This document shows, piece by piece, positions 19,104 to 28,693 of a stretch of DNA of 64,000 nt. Below the pieces are notes generated by a model. That model was given only the letters and a program-made list of their open reading frames with translations. It was not told the origin of the DNA and ran no database searches. The stretch's first letter is position 1, and the number at the start of each line of letters is the position of its first letter. Origin of the DNA: Ignavibacterium sp037440165 (GTDB lineage Bacteria > Bacteroidota > Ignavibacteria > Ignavibacteriales > Ignavibacteriaceae); NCBI RefSeq assembly GCF_037440165.1, contig NZ_JBBIUQ010000004.1:1-64000 (forward strand), read 5' to 3'. Position numbers and translations under genes: made by a program.

Positions 19104-21042
19104 CAACGGCGAAAATCAATTATCCGCAGCACAGAAATATCCTTTTCTTTCTAAAGTGAATTATCCATCTGACATTAAAAAGATGGATGTAACAGAACTG
19201 AAAGGTTTGTGTAACGATATTCGCGAATATCTTGTTGATACTATATCTGAAATAGGCGGACACTTTGGCGGTGGACTCGGAACAGTTGAGCTTACTGTTG
19301 CAGTTCATAAAGTATTTAACACTCCATATGATCTCGTAGTTTGGGATACAGGTCATCAGGCATATCCACATAAAATTTTAACCGGAAGAAAAGAAGCTCT
19401 TAAACGCATAAGAAAATTAGGAGGTATAAGTGGATTCCTTAAGAGATCTGAAAGCGAATACGATGCATTTGGTGCCGGACACGCAACGACATCAATTTCT
19501 GCTGCACTTGGTATGGCCGTCGGTCGTGATCTCAATAATGAGCCAAACAGAAAAGTAATCGCGATAATTGGCGATGGCGCAATGACTGGTGGTATGGCTT
19601 ACGAAGCGATGAACAATTCTGGTATTCTTAAATCTGATTTAATTGTAATTCTGAATGATAACAGAATGTCAATTGCACCAAATGTCTGGCAGATCTCAAA
19701 TTACTTTACCGAAATGATTTCTCATCCTGACTACAATAAATTCAAAGCACAGATTTGGGATCTTACCGGCAAACTAGATGCATTTGGTGACAGACTTAGA
19801 AAAATTGCTGCAAGACTTGAAAGTGGTATTAAAGCTGTTGTTACTCCGGGAATGCTTTTCGAAGCACTCGGCTTCAGATATTTCGGTCCGGTTAATGGTC
19901 ATAATCTTCATCAGCTCATAAGAATTTTTGAACATGTAAAAACTCTCAAAGGTCCTATACTTATTCACGCAATAACTGAAAAAGGAAAAGGATATAAACC
20001 TGCCGAAGGACATATTCAAAGACTTCACGCTTCAACTCCGTTTGATAAATTAACTGGTAAAGCATTCAAGAAGGAAGATGCACCGCCTGCTTACACAACA
20101 ATATTTGGTAATGCTCTTGTAGAAATTGTGAAACAAAATCCTAAAGTTGTTGGAATAACTGGTGCAATGCCCGATGGAACAGGGTTAGATATTCTGCAAA
20201 ATGAATGTCCTAATAATTATTTTGATGTTGGCATTGCAGAAGAACACGCTGTTACTTTCGCAGCTGGTTTAGCTACTCAGGGAATAATTCCTGTCCTTGC
20301 AATCTATTCAACTTTTCTTCAGCGAGCATTTGACCAGATTATTCACGATGTGGCTTTGCAGAAATTACATGTTGTATTTGTTATGGATAGAGCAGGACTT
20401 GTCGGTGCAGATGGTCCGACTCATCACGGTTCGTTTGATATTTCTTATCTTCGTTTCATACCGGAAATAGTTTTAATGGCTCCTAAAGATGAAGCTGAAT
20501 TAAGAAATATGCTTTACACAGCAGTTGAATATAAAAAAGGTCCGATCGCTTTAAGATATCCGAGAGGTTCTGCTCTTGGTGTTGAAGTAAAACCTGACTT
20601 TGAAAAAATAGAAATTGGTAAAGCCGAAATTCTTAAATCTGGTGAAGATGTTGCTTTGCTTGCCTATGGCTCAATGGTTCACTATGCATTAATTGCATCT
20701 CAAAAACTTGGAGATCAGGGAATACACTGTGAAGTTGTAAATATGAGATTTTCTAAACCGTTGGATAGCGAACTGCTCGATGATATATCTTCAAGATTTA
20801 AAAAGGTTGTAACGCTTGAAGAGAACGCAATCATTGGCGGCTTTGGCAGTGCTGTGCTCGAGTATTTTTCAGAAAAGAATTACAAAAATGATATTCTCAG
20901 AATCGGTTTGCCAGATAAATTTGTTGATCACGGCACTCAGGAAGAGCTTCACAAACTGCTTGGAATTGATCCGGAAGGAATAGTCAATCAGGTTATCAAT
21001 TTTATTGAAATAAAAAAATCTAAAGAAGAGGTTCCTGTCTGA
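19096..21042 (+). CDS. dxs: 1-deoxy-D-xylulose-5-phosphate synthase
   Basis: 648 residues from the ATG at 19096 (a GTG two codons upstream is possible). Thiamine-diphosphate enzyme joining pyruvate and glyceraldehyde 3-phosphate, the first step of the MEP isoprenoid pathway. The ThDP/Mg motif is GDGAMTGGMAYEAMNNSG, with ILNDNRMSIAPNV; the substrate histidine element is DTGHQAYPHKILTGR; the pyrimidine-domain glutamate is in DVGIAEEHAVTFAAG; the C-terminal transketolase domain follows. Start overlaps xseB by 8 bp, a common xse-dxs type of arrangement. The stop overlaps the next gene (TGATG). Confidence 0.96.
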   Translation: MNNNGENQLSAAQKYPFLSKVNYPSDIKKMDVTELKGLCNDIREYLVDTISEIGGHFGGGLGTVELTVAVHKVFNTPYDLVVWDTGHQAYPHKILTGRKEALKRIRKLGGISGFLKRSESEYDAFGAGHATTSISAALGMAVGRDLNNEPNRKVIAIIGDGAMTGGMAYEAMNNSGILKSDLIVILNDNRMSIAPNVWQISNYFTEMISHPDYNKFKAQIWDLTGKLDAFGDRLRKIAARLESGIKAVVTPGMLFEALGFRYFGPVNGHNLHQLIRIFEHVKTLKGPILIHAITEKGKGYKPAEGHIQRLHASTPFDKLTGKAFKKEDAPPAYTTIFGNALVEIVKQNPKVVGITGAMPDGTGLDILQNECPNNYFDVGIAEEHAVTFAAGLATQGIIPVLAIYSTFLQRAFDQIIHDVALQKLHVVFVMDRAGLVGADGPTHHGSFDISYLRFIPEIVLMAPKDEAELRNMLYTAVEYKKGPIALRYPRGSALGVEVKPDFEKIEIGKAEILKSGEDVALLAYGSMVHYALIASQKLGDQGIHCEVVNMRFSKPLDSELLDDISSRFKKVVTLEENAIIGGFGSAVLEYFSEKNYKNDILRIGLPDKFVDHGTQEELHKLLGIDPEGIVNQVINFIEIKKSKEEVPV

Positions 21043-22043
21043 TGCAAAAAGTAAAAATCGGAGTAATTGGTTTAGGAAGTATTGCTCAATTAGTCCATCT
21101 TCCAAATCTATCGAAGTTAGAAAATGCAGAACTTGTCGCTGTTTCAGAAGTCAAGAAAAACAGACTCATCACTATTGCAGATAAATTTAATATTCAAGAG
21201 CGATACTCAGATTACAATGAAATGCTTGAGAAGAGTGATATCGAAGCAGTTATTATCGCAACTCCGACAAACACACACAAAGACATCGCAATAGAATGTT
21301 TAAATGCAGACAAAGATGTTTTAGTTGAAAAACCATTAGCAAGAACTTATGCTGAAGCTAAAGCAGTTGTTGATGCAGCAAAAAAGAATAAAAGAAAATT
21401 AATGGTGGGAATGAATCTTCGTTACCGTCCTGATACAATGCTTCTCAGAAGTATTGTAAGCTCCGGTGAAATCGGTGAACCATTTTATGCAAAGTGCGGC
21501 TGGGTAAGAAGACAAAGTTCAGAAGAGAAATGGTTTACAAAAAAAGAAGAAGCCGGAGGCGGAGTTATAATTGATCTTGGAATTCATTTGCTTGATATAG
21601 CTCTTTGGTTGATGAATTACCCGGAAGTTAATTCAGTTTCGTGCAAAAATTATTTTCATAATACAAAAAATGTAGAAGATACTGCTATCAGCTTTCTTAA
21701 ATTTAAAAATGATTCGCTAATCAATTTGGAAGTCAGTTGGTCTTTACCCACTGATAAGGATCATTTCTTTCTGAGCGTCTTTGGAACAAAAGGTAGCTTC
21801 ACATTGAGTCCTTTGCATGTTTACAAAAGAATAAACAACGAGATACTTGATCTTACTCCGGCTCAGATTGATAATGCAACTGCACTATTTAAAAAGTCTT
21901 ATCTCAACGAATTAAAAAGTTTTGTTGGTGCAGTTAAAGAACTGAATCCTGTATTATCTCCCGGAGATGAAGCTTTGGAAAGAATGAAAATTATTGAAGC
22001 AATGTATCAATCAGCAAACAAGGATTGTGAAATAAAACTTTAA
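21042..22043 (+). CDS. Gfo/Idh/MocA-family NAD(P)-dependent oxidoreductase
   Basis: 333 residues. N-terminal Rossmann fold (GVIGLGSIAQLVHLPNLSKL), the family element VEKPLARTYAEAKAV containing the catalytic-site lysine, and the C-terminal alpha/beta domain with GGGVIIDLGIHLLDIALWL, whose D-x-x-x-H supplies the usual acid/base histidine. Members act on sugars, inositols or related hydroxyl compounds; the substrate cannot be told. Translationally coupled to dxs (1-bp overlap), but a role in isoprenoid synthesis is not known for this family. Confidence 0.85.
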   Translation: MQKVKIGVIGLGSIAQLVHLPNLSKLENAELVAVSEVKKNRLITIADKFNIQERYSDYNEMLEKSDIEAVIIATPTNTHKDIAIECLNADKDVLVEKPLARTYAEAKAVVDAAKKNKRKLMVGMNLRYRPDTMLLRSIVSSGEIGEPFYAKCGWVRRQSSEEKWFTKKEEAGGGVIIDLGIHLLDIALWLMNYPEVNSVSCKNYFHNTKNVEDTAISFLKFKNDSLINLEVSWSLPTDKDHFFLSVFGTKGSFTLSPLHVYKRINNEILDLTPAQIDNATALFKKSYLNELKSFVGAVKELNPVLSPGDEALERMKIIEAMYQSANKDCEIKL

Positions 22044-22047
22044 TTCA

Positions 22048-22737
22048 ATGACTAGAATTCTTTTAATTGATGATGAACAGGATATTCTCGAGTTTCTTAA
22101 ATACAATCTTGAACTGGAAGGATATCAGGTAATCACAGGAACAGATGGTTTTCAGGCGCTTGAAAAAGTTGCTGAAAATCCCGATTTAATTGTACTTGAT
22201 ATTATGATGCCTAAACTCGACGGATTCGAAGTTATTGAAAGACTAAGAGCCGATAAAAGGTATAAAGATATTCCTGTTATTTTTCTTACTGCAAAAGCTG
22301 GTGAGATAAACGAAATAAAAGGACTTGAACTGGGTGCAAGTGATTATCTGCAAAAACCAATTTCACCAAAAAAATTAATTGCACGTGTTAAAGCTAATCT
22401 TAAGAAAACAGATTCATCTGCTGCAAAACAAAAACTCCCGGATAATCTTACATTTGGTCCTATTGAAATTGACAGAAAAAGTTTCACCGTTCTTGTTGAT
22501 GGTGAGCAGATTTATTTTCCGCGTAAAGAATTTGAAATATTGTTTTTCCTTCTTGCAAATCCGGGAAGAGTTTTCAGCAGAGAAATTTTGTTAAAAGAAG
22601 TTTGGGGAAACGATATTTATGTTGTTGATCGTACAGTTGATGTTCATGTAAGAAAAATTCGTGAAAAACTTGGCAAGTATTCAGAACTTATCGAGACTAT
22701 TAAAGGTGTAGGATATAAAGTAAAAAGTGTGGAATGA
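22048..22737 (+). CDS. PhoB/OmpR-type response regulator
   Basis: 229 residues. Receiver domain at 1-120 with the acidic pair D8-D9, phospho-acceptor D51 (LIVLDIMMPKLDGFEV), and the conserved T and K in FLTAKAG and YLQKPISP. Winged-helix DNA-binding domain at about 135-229 (FPRKEFEILFFLLANPGRVF, then VDVHVRKIREKLG and TIKGVGYKV). Its kinase follows with an 11-bp overlap. The pair most resembles PhoB/PhoR, but no pst or pho gene lies in the window, so the signal is not known. Confidence 0.93.
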   Translation: MTRILLIDDEQDILEFLKYNLELEGYQVITGTDGFQALEKVAENPDLIVLDIMMPKLDGFEVIERLRADKRYKDIPVIFLTAKAGEINEIKGLELGASDYLQKPISPKKLIARVKANLKKTDSSAAKQKLPDNLTFGPIEIDRKSFTVLVDGEQIYFPRKEFEILFFLLANPGRVFSREILLKEVWGNDIYVVDRTVDVHVRKIREKLGKYSELIETIKGVGYKVKSVE

Positions 22738-23755
22738 GATTAAGCAAGGTATCAGGTATTCAAAATTTTATCTAAAGGAATTCATTCTCTTTTCTGTAAT
22801 TTTAATTTTCATAATCACAATTCTTGTTGGCAATTCTGAAAAAATTCTAATTACAACTCTAATAATATTATTCCTCAATTTTCTAGCAATAGTTTATCTC
22901 AGCAAAAAAAGAAGAAATGAACTTACTGAGATTGAAAGAATAATAAACAATATCAGAAATAATTTTTATGAAATCGCTGATGAAATAATTTTATCCGAAA
23001 ATTTATCCTCATTAGAACAGGCGATTAAAAAGATGTTTGAAAAATCCAGAGACGATATTGAATACATGAGAAAGCTTCAGCGTGTCAGATCTGAATTTAT
23101 CGCTAATGTTTCTCACGAATTGAGAACACCTATTTTTGCAATTCAAGGTTATCTGGAAACATTGTTAAATGGTGCAATCAGTGATCCGAAGGTAAATGTA
23201 CATTTTTTGCATAAGGCGGTCCATCATACAAACAACCTCAGCAATCTGTTGAATGACCTGATAAATATTTCGATGATTGAATCCGGTGAAATGCAGATGA
23301 GCTTCAGATATTTTGAATTAGCACCTTATCTTAAATCAATTGTTGAGGAACTCAAATATCTTGCTGATGAAAAAAATATTTCACTAAATTGTTCACCAAT
23401 AAGAGAAGGTGTTCAGGTTTTTGGAGATAAAGAAAGACTAAGACAAGTATTAAACAATTTGATTCAGAATGCAATTAAATACACTGAAAAAGGTGGAGTT
23501 GAAATTTCAGTTGAGGAAGAAAAAAAATTTGTTACAATAAATGTTAAAGATACCGGAATAGGAATTCCTGAAGATCAACTCAACAGAATTTTTGAAAGAT
23601 TTTATCGTGTTGATAAAGCCCGATCCAGAGCGGTCGGCGGTACAGGACTTGGGTTATCTATTGTAAAGCATATCTTGGAAGCACATAACATAAAATGTGA
23701 AGTGAAAAGCACAGTTGGAGTTGGGAGCGAATTCAGTTTCAAACTTAAGAAGTGA
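22727..23755 (+). CDS. Two-component sensor histidine kinase, PhoR-like
   Basis: 342 residues from a GTG that overlaps the regulator by 11 bp. Two transmembrane helices (about 18-33 and 40-58) with almost no periplasmic loop, so the input is probably membrane- or partner-derived rather than a periplasmic ligand. DHp domain with H130 (EFIANVSHELRTPIFAIQGY), N box NLIQNAIKYTEKG, G1 VKDTGIGIPEDQ, F box FERFYRVDKARS and G2 GGTGLGLSIVKHI. All boxes are intact. No PAS or HAMP domain is apparent; the sensor part is short compared with E. coli PhoR. Confidence 0.92.
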   Translation: MWNEIKQGIRYSKFYLKEFILFSVILIFIITILVGNSEKILITTLIILFLNFLAIVYLSKKRRNELTEIERIINNIRNNFYEIADEIILSENLSSLEQAIKKMFEKSRDDIEYMRKLQRVRSEFIANVSHELRTPIFAIQGYLETLLNGAISDPKVNVHFLHKAVHHTNNLSNLLNDLINISMIESGEMQMSFRYFELAPYLKSIVEELKYLADEKNISLNCSPIREGVQVFGDKERLRQVLNNLIQNAIKYTEKGGVEISVEEEKKFVTINVKDTGIGIPEDQLNRIFERFYRVDKARSRAVGGTGLGLSIVKHILEAHNIKCEVKSTVGVGSEFSFKLKK

Positions 23756-23790
23756 GAGATTATTTTTACTGAAATTCTTTTTAATAAATT

Positions 23791-24933
23791 ATGAAAAAGC
23801 CATCACTCTCTTTTGTAATACCTTGCCTGAACGAAGAAAAAACACTTTCATTTGTATTGGATAAAATTCAAAAAATCAGAAAAGAAGAACTGAAAGACTA
23901 TTTAACCGAAATAGTAGTATCAGACAACAGCAGCACAGATAAATCAGTTGAAATTGCTGAATCATTTGGTGCGACGGTAGTTCACTGTAAAACAAGAGGT
24001 TACGGCGCAGCACTTGACTTCGGAATAAAAAACTCTTCTTGTGAATACGTAATTTTTGCTGATGCAGATGACACATATGATTTTTTAGAATCACCTAAAC
24101 TTTTTTTTGAAGCTATAAAAGGATATGACCTTGTTATTGGAAATAGATTAAACGGAAATCTTAAGAAGAAAGCAATGCCTTTTCTGCATAGATATGTCGG
24201 GACTCCAATTCTTAATTCAATCATAAATTTTCTTTATGCAAAGAAGGATAATAAAATAAAAGATTGTAATTCCGGTTTCAGATGTTTTAGAAAAGATGCT
24301 TACTTAAATTGGAATATTTCAGGAACCGGGATGGAATTCGCTTCAGAAATGTTAGTAAAAGCTCTGATTAACAATTCCAGAATTTCTCATGTTCCAGTAA
24401 CTCTCTACCCTGATCATGCCGAAAGAACTCCACACTTGAAAACATGGCGGGATGGAATGCGACATTTACTTCAGATTCTAGTTGAATCACCTAAGCTATT
24501 TCACAATGTTGGAATGAGCTTATTTATTCCTTCTATTATTGGGATATTGATTGGATGGATTTTCGGACCAATTCAAATTAATAAATTCAGTGTTTTTGGT
24601 ACCCATACGATGCTGATATTATTATTTTCTGGCGTTATTGGAATTTCAATTTTCGGAATAGGACTAGGTCTTTCTGTAACTAAAAATAATTTACCGAAAT
24701 TGTATAAACTTCTTGTGAATTTATCTGAAGATAAACTGTTCTGGTTTTCCGTATTAGTGTTCTTAATTTCAATAGCTTTTATTCTTTCTCTGTTTTTCCT
24801 TTGGGCTGATCACGGATTTTCGAATATAGATTTCACAAAAGATACAGTTTTCTTTATCGCAATTGGTACATTTGGTATTGAGATAATCAGCACAATTATT
24901 TATTCACACTTGATAAAAAGAATCAAAGATTAA
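23791..24933 (+). CDS. Membrane-anchored GT2 glycosyltransferase
   Basis: 380 residues. GT-A domain at 1-225: nucleotide-binding start FVIPCLNEEKTLSFVLDKI, SDNSSTDKSVEIAESFGA, and the metal-binding FADADDTYDF. Acceptor elements include DCNSGFRCFRKDAY and GTGMEFASEML. Hydrophobic helices follow at about 238-258, 265-290, 308-328 and 340-365. It resembles polyprenyl-phosphate sugar synthases (dolichyl-phosphate mannose/glucose synthase type) that supply lipid-linked sugars to integral-membrane transferases, and such a transferase is encoded 3 bp downstream. The sugar is not predictable. Confidence 0.88.
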   Translation: MKKPSLSFVIPCLNEEKTLSFVLDKIQKIRKEELKDYLTEIVVSDNSSTDKSVEIAESFGATVVHCKTRGYGAALDFGIKNSSCEYVIFADADDTYDFLESPKLFFEAIKGYDLVIGNRLNGNLKKKAMPFLHRYVGTPILNSIINFLYAKKDNKIKDCNSGFRCFRKDAYLNWNISGTGMEFASEMLVKALINNSRISHVPVTLYPDHAERTPHLKTWRDGMRHLLQILVESPKLFHNVGMSLFIPSIIGILIGWIFGPIQINKFSVFGTHTMLILLFSGVIGISIFGIGLGLSVTKNNLPKLYKLLVNLSEDKLFWFSVLVFLISIAFILSLFFLWADHGFSNIDFTKDTVFFIAIGTFGIEIISTIIYSHLIKRIKD

Positions 24934-24936
24934 TTA

Positions 24937-26445
24937 GTGAGTAATAACAATAAGCATTTATTCATAGCTCTTTCGATATATTTGGCTGGAGTTGTCCTTC
25001 TTTTTGAAAAATTTCAGTTTAATATCAATCCTGACGCAATTAGTTACTTTTCAATTTCCAGAAAATATTTTTTATCCAATTATTCAGAAGCCATAAACGG
25101 ATATTGGGGACCTTTGTATTCCTTGTTAATTCTTCCATCATTCCATTTTGGAATTGAACCCGTAGTTTTTGCAAGACTGACTAACATTATCTTTACATTT
25201 TTATTATTTGTCCTGATTTATTACTTATCAGAAATCTTAAAGCTTGAAAAAAGAATTCAGATTCTTTGTCTTTATTTCTTTATAGCACCAGCTTTGTATT
25301 TTACATTTTGGTATGTAACACCTGACTACCTTTTATTATTCCTTTTTTTGATGTTCATTCTTTTAGCTATAGATGAAAATTATTTATTGAAATTCAGAGT
25401 TACCCTTTTTGCTTCTTTTATTGCTGCACTAATGTATTACACTAAAAGTTATGGACTAGCATTCTTTTTAGTATTTCAGACAATAATATTTTTTATTTAT
25501 TACATCAGAAAAAGTCAATTCAGAAAGAAAATTATTTTCAATTATGTTATAAGCATAGTTTTCTTCTTCGTATTGATTTCACCTTGGGTTTATCTGATTA
25601 GTAACAAATATGGCTACTTTACCGTTTCTACTTCAGGAAAAATCAATCTGCTAATTGTTAATCCTGAATTAAACTTTCATCATCCGCCGATTGAGAATGG
25701 ATTGATAAGTCCAAGCGATAAATATGATGTTAGTATTTGGGATGATCCTGATGTTAAATTGTATCCTGATTGGTCTCCATTTAAAAGCTTCAGCGATTTT
25801 AAACATTTCTCTTTTAATTTTCTCAAAAATCTTGCGAAGTTTTTGCTGATGTTGTTTTTGTTCAGTCCAATAGGAATTATTTCAATCTATTTTCTGAGAA
25901 AGGAAGTTTTTAAGGATTTTAAAGTATTATTAATAATTCTTGCATTGGTTATATATGGACTCGGATACTGTTTTATTTATGTAGAAAGCCGATACATTTG
26001 GGCATCACTAGTGCTTTTTGCAATAGTTTCTTTCATTCCATTAAAGACATTTGCTGAAAAGTATAGGCAAAAGAAAATCTTACATTATTTATTAGCCATT
26101 CTGATATCCGTTTCATCCATTCCATTCATCTTTCTTGCTTACAGAAATTATACTTACGATAACAGAGCATATCAGTATTCAAAAGAGCTTCAGAAAAAAT
26201 TTGAATTGAAAGGTAATATTGCCTCCACAAGTAATTGGGGATTTTCACATAGTTTAGCATACTTCCTTGACTCAAAATATTTTGGTGAAGAGAAATTAAC
26301 GATTCCGGATAGTGCCTTCATCTCCAAATTAAAAAATTTCAACATTGATTATATGTTCCATTATGGTGAACTGAATAAAGAAATTGAAGGTCTCAAATTC
26401 TTAACAAAAATTGATTCTTTGTCTGTATTCACAATATTAAAGTAG
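24937..26445 (+). CDS. Multi-pass membrane glycosyltransferase (GT39/ArnT-like)
   Basis: 502 residues, GTG start 3 bp after the GT2 gene. About 10 hydrophobic helices. Loop 1 holds the acidic position expected in GT-C enzymes (INPDAISYFSISRKYF), followed by GYWGPLYSLLILPSFHFG, which resembles the Y-x-K-P-P-L region of the PMT/ArnT family. A soluble C-terminal part follows. Likely transfers sugar from the lipid carrier made by the preceding enzyme to an envelope acceptor; that coupling is inferred from adjacency. No ArnT-specific partner genes are present. Confidence 0.75.
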   Translation: MSNNNKHLFIALSIYLAGVVLLFEKFQFNINPDAISYFSISRKYFLSNYSEAINGYWGPLYSLLILPSFHFGIEPVVFARLTNIIFTFLLFVLIYYLSEILKLEKRIQILCLYFFIAPALYFTFWYVTPDYLLLFLFLMFILLAIDENYLLKFRVTLFASFIAALMYYTKSYGLAFFLVFQTIIFFIYYIRKSQFRKKIIFNYVISIVFFFVLISPWVYLISNKYGYFTVSTSGKINLLIVNPELNFHHPPIENGLISPSDKYDVSIWDDPDVKLYPDWSPFKSFSDFKHFSFNFLKNLAKFLLMLFLFSPIGIISIYFLRKEVFKDFKVLLIILALVIYGLGYCFIYVESRYIWASLVLFAIVSFIPLKTFAEKYRQKKILHYLLAILISVSSIPFIFLAYRNYTYDNRAYQYSKELQKKFELKGNIASTSNWGFSHSLAYFLDSKYFGEEKLTIPDSAFISKLKNFNIDYMFHYGELNKEIEGLKFLTKIDSLSVFTILK

Positions 26446-26485
26446 TTTCAGGACGAATGGGACACATTTTTTATTGAAGTAAAAT

Positions 26486-26516
26486 TTGACATAAATTCAG
26501 TTATTTATTAGTTTTA
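26486..26516 (+). promoter_or_regulatory. Predicted Bacteroidota-type promoter of rplU-rpmA
   Basis: TTG at 26486-26488, 20-bp spacer, TAGTTTTA at 26509-26516. This fits TTG-N20-TAnnTTTG except for the final A. The start of rplU is 32 bp downstream. Confidence 0.6.
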
Positions 26517-26548
26517 CGCTTCCAAAATAGAAAATTTAAGGAATGAAA

Positions 26549-26857
26549 ATGCTTGCAGTAATAGATATATTAGGACAGCAGTTCAAAGTAACAGAAAATG
26601 CTAAATATTATGTGCCTAAGTTAAAAGATGAACCAGAATCAGAAGTAACTTTTGACAAAGTTTTGCTTGTGAATGATGGTAAGACAACAAAAATTGGAAA
26701 CCCAGTTGTCAATGGTGTAAAAGTAACAGCAAGAGTTCTAGAACATCTTAAAGATGATAAAGTAATCGTATTTAAGAAAAAGAGAAGAATAAGTTACAGG
26801 AAAACTCACGGGCACAGACAACATTTAACAAGAATAGAAGTTTTAAAGATAGGATAA
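26549..26857 (+). CDS. rplU: 50S ribosomal protein L21
   Basis: 102 residues from the ATG at 26549. That start gives MLAVIDILGQQFKV, matching the family N-terminus (M-Y-A-V-I-x-x-G-G-K-Q), and AAGGA lies 9 bp upstream; an in-frame ATG at 26543 would be too close to it. The C-terminus has the RNA-binding KKKRRISYRKTHGHRQHLT. Binds 23S rRNA domain VI. L27 follows 12 bp later, the standard pair. Confidence 0.97.
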   Translation: MLAVIDILGQQFKVTENAKYYVPKLKDEPESEVTFDKVLLVNDGKTTKIGNPVVNGVKVTARVLEHLKDDKVIVFKKKRRISYRKTHGHRQHLTRIEVLKIG

Positions 26858-26869
26858 AGGAGATTATTT

Positions 26870-27127
26870 ATGGCTCATAAAAAAGGTCAGGGTTCATCCA
26901 GAAACGGTCGTGATAGTAATGCACAACGTTTGGGTGTTAAAAGATTTGGCGGTCAGCAGGTTTTAGCTGGCAATATTTTAGTAAGACAAAGAGGAACAAA
27001 ATTCCATCCCGGTGAAAATGTTGGAAAGGGAAATGACGATACTTTGTTTGCTTTGATTGACGGTGTTGTTAAGTTTGAAGTTAAACGCGGTAACAGACAG
27101 TTTGTAAGTGTTTATCCGATGAACTAA
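26870..27127 (+). CDS. rpmA: 50S ribosomal protein L27
   Basis: 85 residues. MAHKKGQGSSRNGRDSNAQR, then LGVKRFGGQ, is the classic N-terminus that reaches towards the peptidyl-transferase centre. There is no cleaved leader peptide of the Firmicutes type. AAGGAG lies 8 bp before the ATG. A strong hairpin terminator follows. Confidence 0.98.
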   Translation: MAHKKGQGSSRNGRDSNAQRLGVKRFGGQQVLAGNILVRQRGTKFHPGENVGKGNDDTLFALIDGVVKFEVKRGNRQFVSVYPMN

Positions 27128-27147
27128 ACTCTTATTAAAGTTTAATA

Positions 27148-27176
27148 AAAAAGCCCTCATTTATTGAGGGCTTTTT
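27148..27176. terminator. Bidirectional rho-independent terminator between rpmA and mdh
   Basis: AAAAAGCCCTCA (27148-27159), 5-nt loop TTTAT, TGAGGGCTTTTT (27165-27176): a perfect 12-bp stem with T runs on both strands, placed between convergent genes so it can serve both. Confidence 0.95.
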
Positions 27177-27194
27177 AATTTATAAATCTCTCTC

Positions 27195-28160
27195 TTAGAA
27201 TCCAAGTCTTTCCATATCTGCAACAAGAGATTTCACAGCATTAACGGAATTATCGAGTAAGGATTTTTCTTCTTCATTCAAATCAAACTCAATTACTTTT
27301 TCAACACCATTTTCTCCAAGCACAGCAGGAACACCGACATAATATCCCTTCACTCCATATTCACCATTAAGATAAGCACAAACTGGAAGAACTCTTTTTT
27401 CATCATAAATTATAGCTTCTGCCATTGCGATTGCTGCTGAAGCAGGTGAATAGAAAGCTGAACCGGTTTTTAATAATTTTACAACTTCACCGCCAGCTTG
27501 TTTGGTTCTTTCTACCATTGCTTTCATTACTTCTGTAGCTTTGTTTTTATCTCCATATTTCTTTTCGAGTAATTCCATTGCAGGAATTCCGTTTACATTT
27601 GCATAACGAACTATTGGAACCATTGTATCGCCGTGACCACCAAGCACCAGTGCATTTACATCTTTAACTGAAACTCCGAGTTCCCAGGCAATAAAAGTTG
27701 CAAATCTTGATGAATCCAGAACACCTGCTTGTCCCATTACTCTGTTCTCAGGAAAGCCGGTTATTTTTTTGAAAAGAGTAACCATTGCATCAAGTGGATT
27801 TGAGATAATAATTGCAATGGAATTAGGCGCATACTGTTTAACATTTTCTGCAACAGTTTTCATAATCTTTGCATTAGTCGTAAGTAAATCATCTCTGCTC
27901 ATTCCGGGCTTTCTTGGTAATCCTGCTGTTACAATCACTAAATCAGAACTTTCTATATCTTTATAATCATTTGTTCCTTTAACCATTACATCAAATTCAT
28001 CTATACGGGAAGCTTCAGCGATGTCAAGGCATTTACCCTGTGGGAAATCTTCCACGATATCATACATTACAACATCACCGAGTTGACGCATAGCAATCAG
28101 CTGTGCTAATACTCCACCGATTTGTCCACCACCGATAAGAGCAATTTTTTTTCTGGACAT
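27195..28160 (-). CDS. mdh: Malate dehydrogenase (LDH-like type)
   Basis: 321 residues from the ATG at 28160, which is preceded by AGGAG; the frame extends 11 codons further but without a family N-terminus. NAD-binding IALIGGGQIGGVLA, DLVIVTAGLPRKPGMSRDDL with the substrate arginine loop, SNPLDAM, and the proton-relay histidine in VLGGHGDTMVP. The GLPRKPGMSR mobile loop has the arginine expected for a dicarboxylate, so malate and not lactate is the substrate. Oxidises malate to oxaloacetate in the TCA cycle. It shares the downstream terminator with rpmA and has its own predicted promoter. Confidence 0.96.
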   Translation of the reverse strand: MSRKKIALIGGGQIGGVLAQLIAMRQLGDVVMYDIVEDFPQGKCLDIAEASRIDEFDVMVKGTNDYKDIESSDLVIVTAGLPRKPGMSRDDLLTTNAKIMKTVAENVKQYAPNSIAIIISNPLDAMVTLFKKITGFPENRVMGQAGVLDSSRFATFIAWELGVSVKDVNALVLGGHGDTMVPIVRYANVNGIPAMELLEKKYGDKNKATEVMKAMVERTKQAGGEVVKLLKTGSAFYSPASAAIAMAEAIIYDEKRVLPVCAYLNGEYGVKGYYVGVPAVLGENGVEKVIEFDLNEEEKSLLDNSVNAVKSLVADMERLGF

Positions 28161-28194
28161 TATTGAATCTCCTAAATTTTGATTTTGTAACACT

Positions 28195-28225
28195 CAAAAT
28201 TAGATAAGCTTTTTTGCAGAAACAA
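28195..28225 (-). promoter_or_regulatory. Predicted Bacteroidota-type promoter of mdh
   Basis: On the minus strand TTG (28223-28225), 20-bp spacer, TAATTTTG (28195-28202), about 35 bp before the mdh ATG. It fits TTG-N20-TAnnTTTG exactly. Confidence 0.7.
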
Positions 28226-28242
28226 AAAGGTTGGTTTGATAA

Positions 28243-28656
28243 TTACTTAATTTTCAGTTTTAGAATTGTCTCAGCGCCTTCAGGAGTTACTTTGAAATCC
28301 ACTTCATCCATATAAACTCGCATCAGGTAGACACCTCGACCTGAGTCTTTAAGAAGATTTTCAGGATGAGTAGGATCGGGAATTTCAGCAGGGTTAAATC
28401 CACTTCCTTGATCTTTAATTGAAATTATCAGATAGTCTCCAACAACATCAACATAAATATTCACTATTTTGTTGATGTCATTCTTATTACCGTGTTTAAT
28501 TGCATTAGTTGTTGCTTCAGTAACTGAAAGCAGAAGACCATTGATTTTTTTTTCATCTAATCCAAGATCTACTGCAAAATAGTTTACAAACTCTTCTACG
28601 GTAATAAGATTTCTTGGATCACTCTCTATTTCTAAATGATAATGTGTCTGTGGCAA
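28243..28656 (-). CDS. RsbW-like serine kinase / anti-sigma ATPase
   Basis: 137 residues. A single GHKL ATPase domain: N box LLLSVTEATTNAIKHGN, G1 IKDQGSGFNP, and G2-like DSGRGVYLMRVYMDEVDF. It is the size and motif pattern of RsbW/SpoIIAB kinases that hold a sigma factor or phosphorylate an STAS antagonist. No sigma factor, STAS protein or PP2C phosphatase is adjacent, so its partner must be elsewhere. It lies between mdh and a barrel gene, all on the minus strand. Confidence 0.85.
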   Translation of the reverse strand: MPQTHYHLEIESDPRNLITVEEFVNYFAVDLGLDEKKINGLLLSVTEATTNAIKHGNKNDINKIVNIYVDVVGDYLIISIKDQGSGFNPAEIPDPTHPENLLKDSGRGVYLMRVYMDEVDFKVTPEGAETILKLKIK

Positions 28657-28693
28657 ATCTGGTTTAATTTTTTATGAAAATTAAATGATTGTT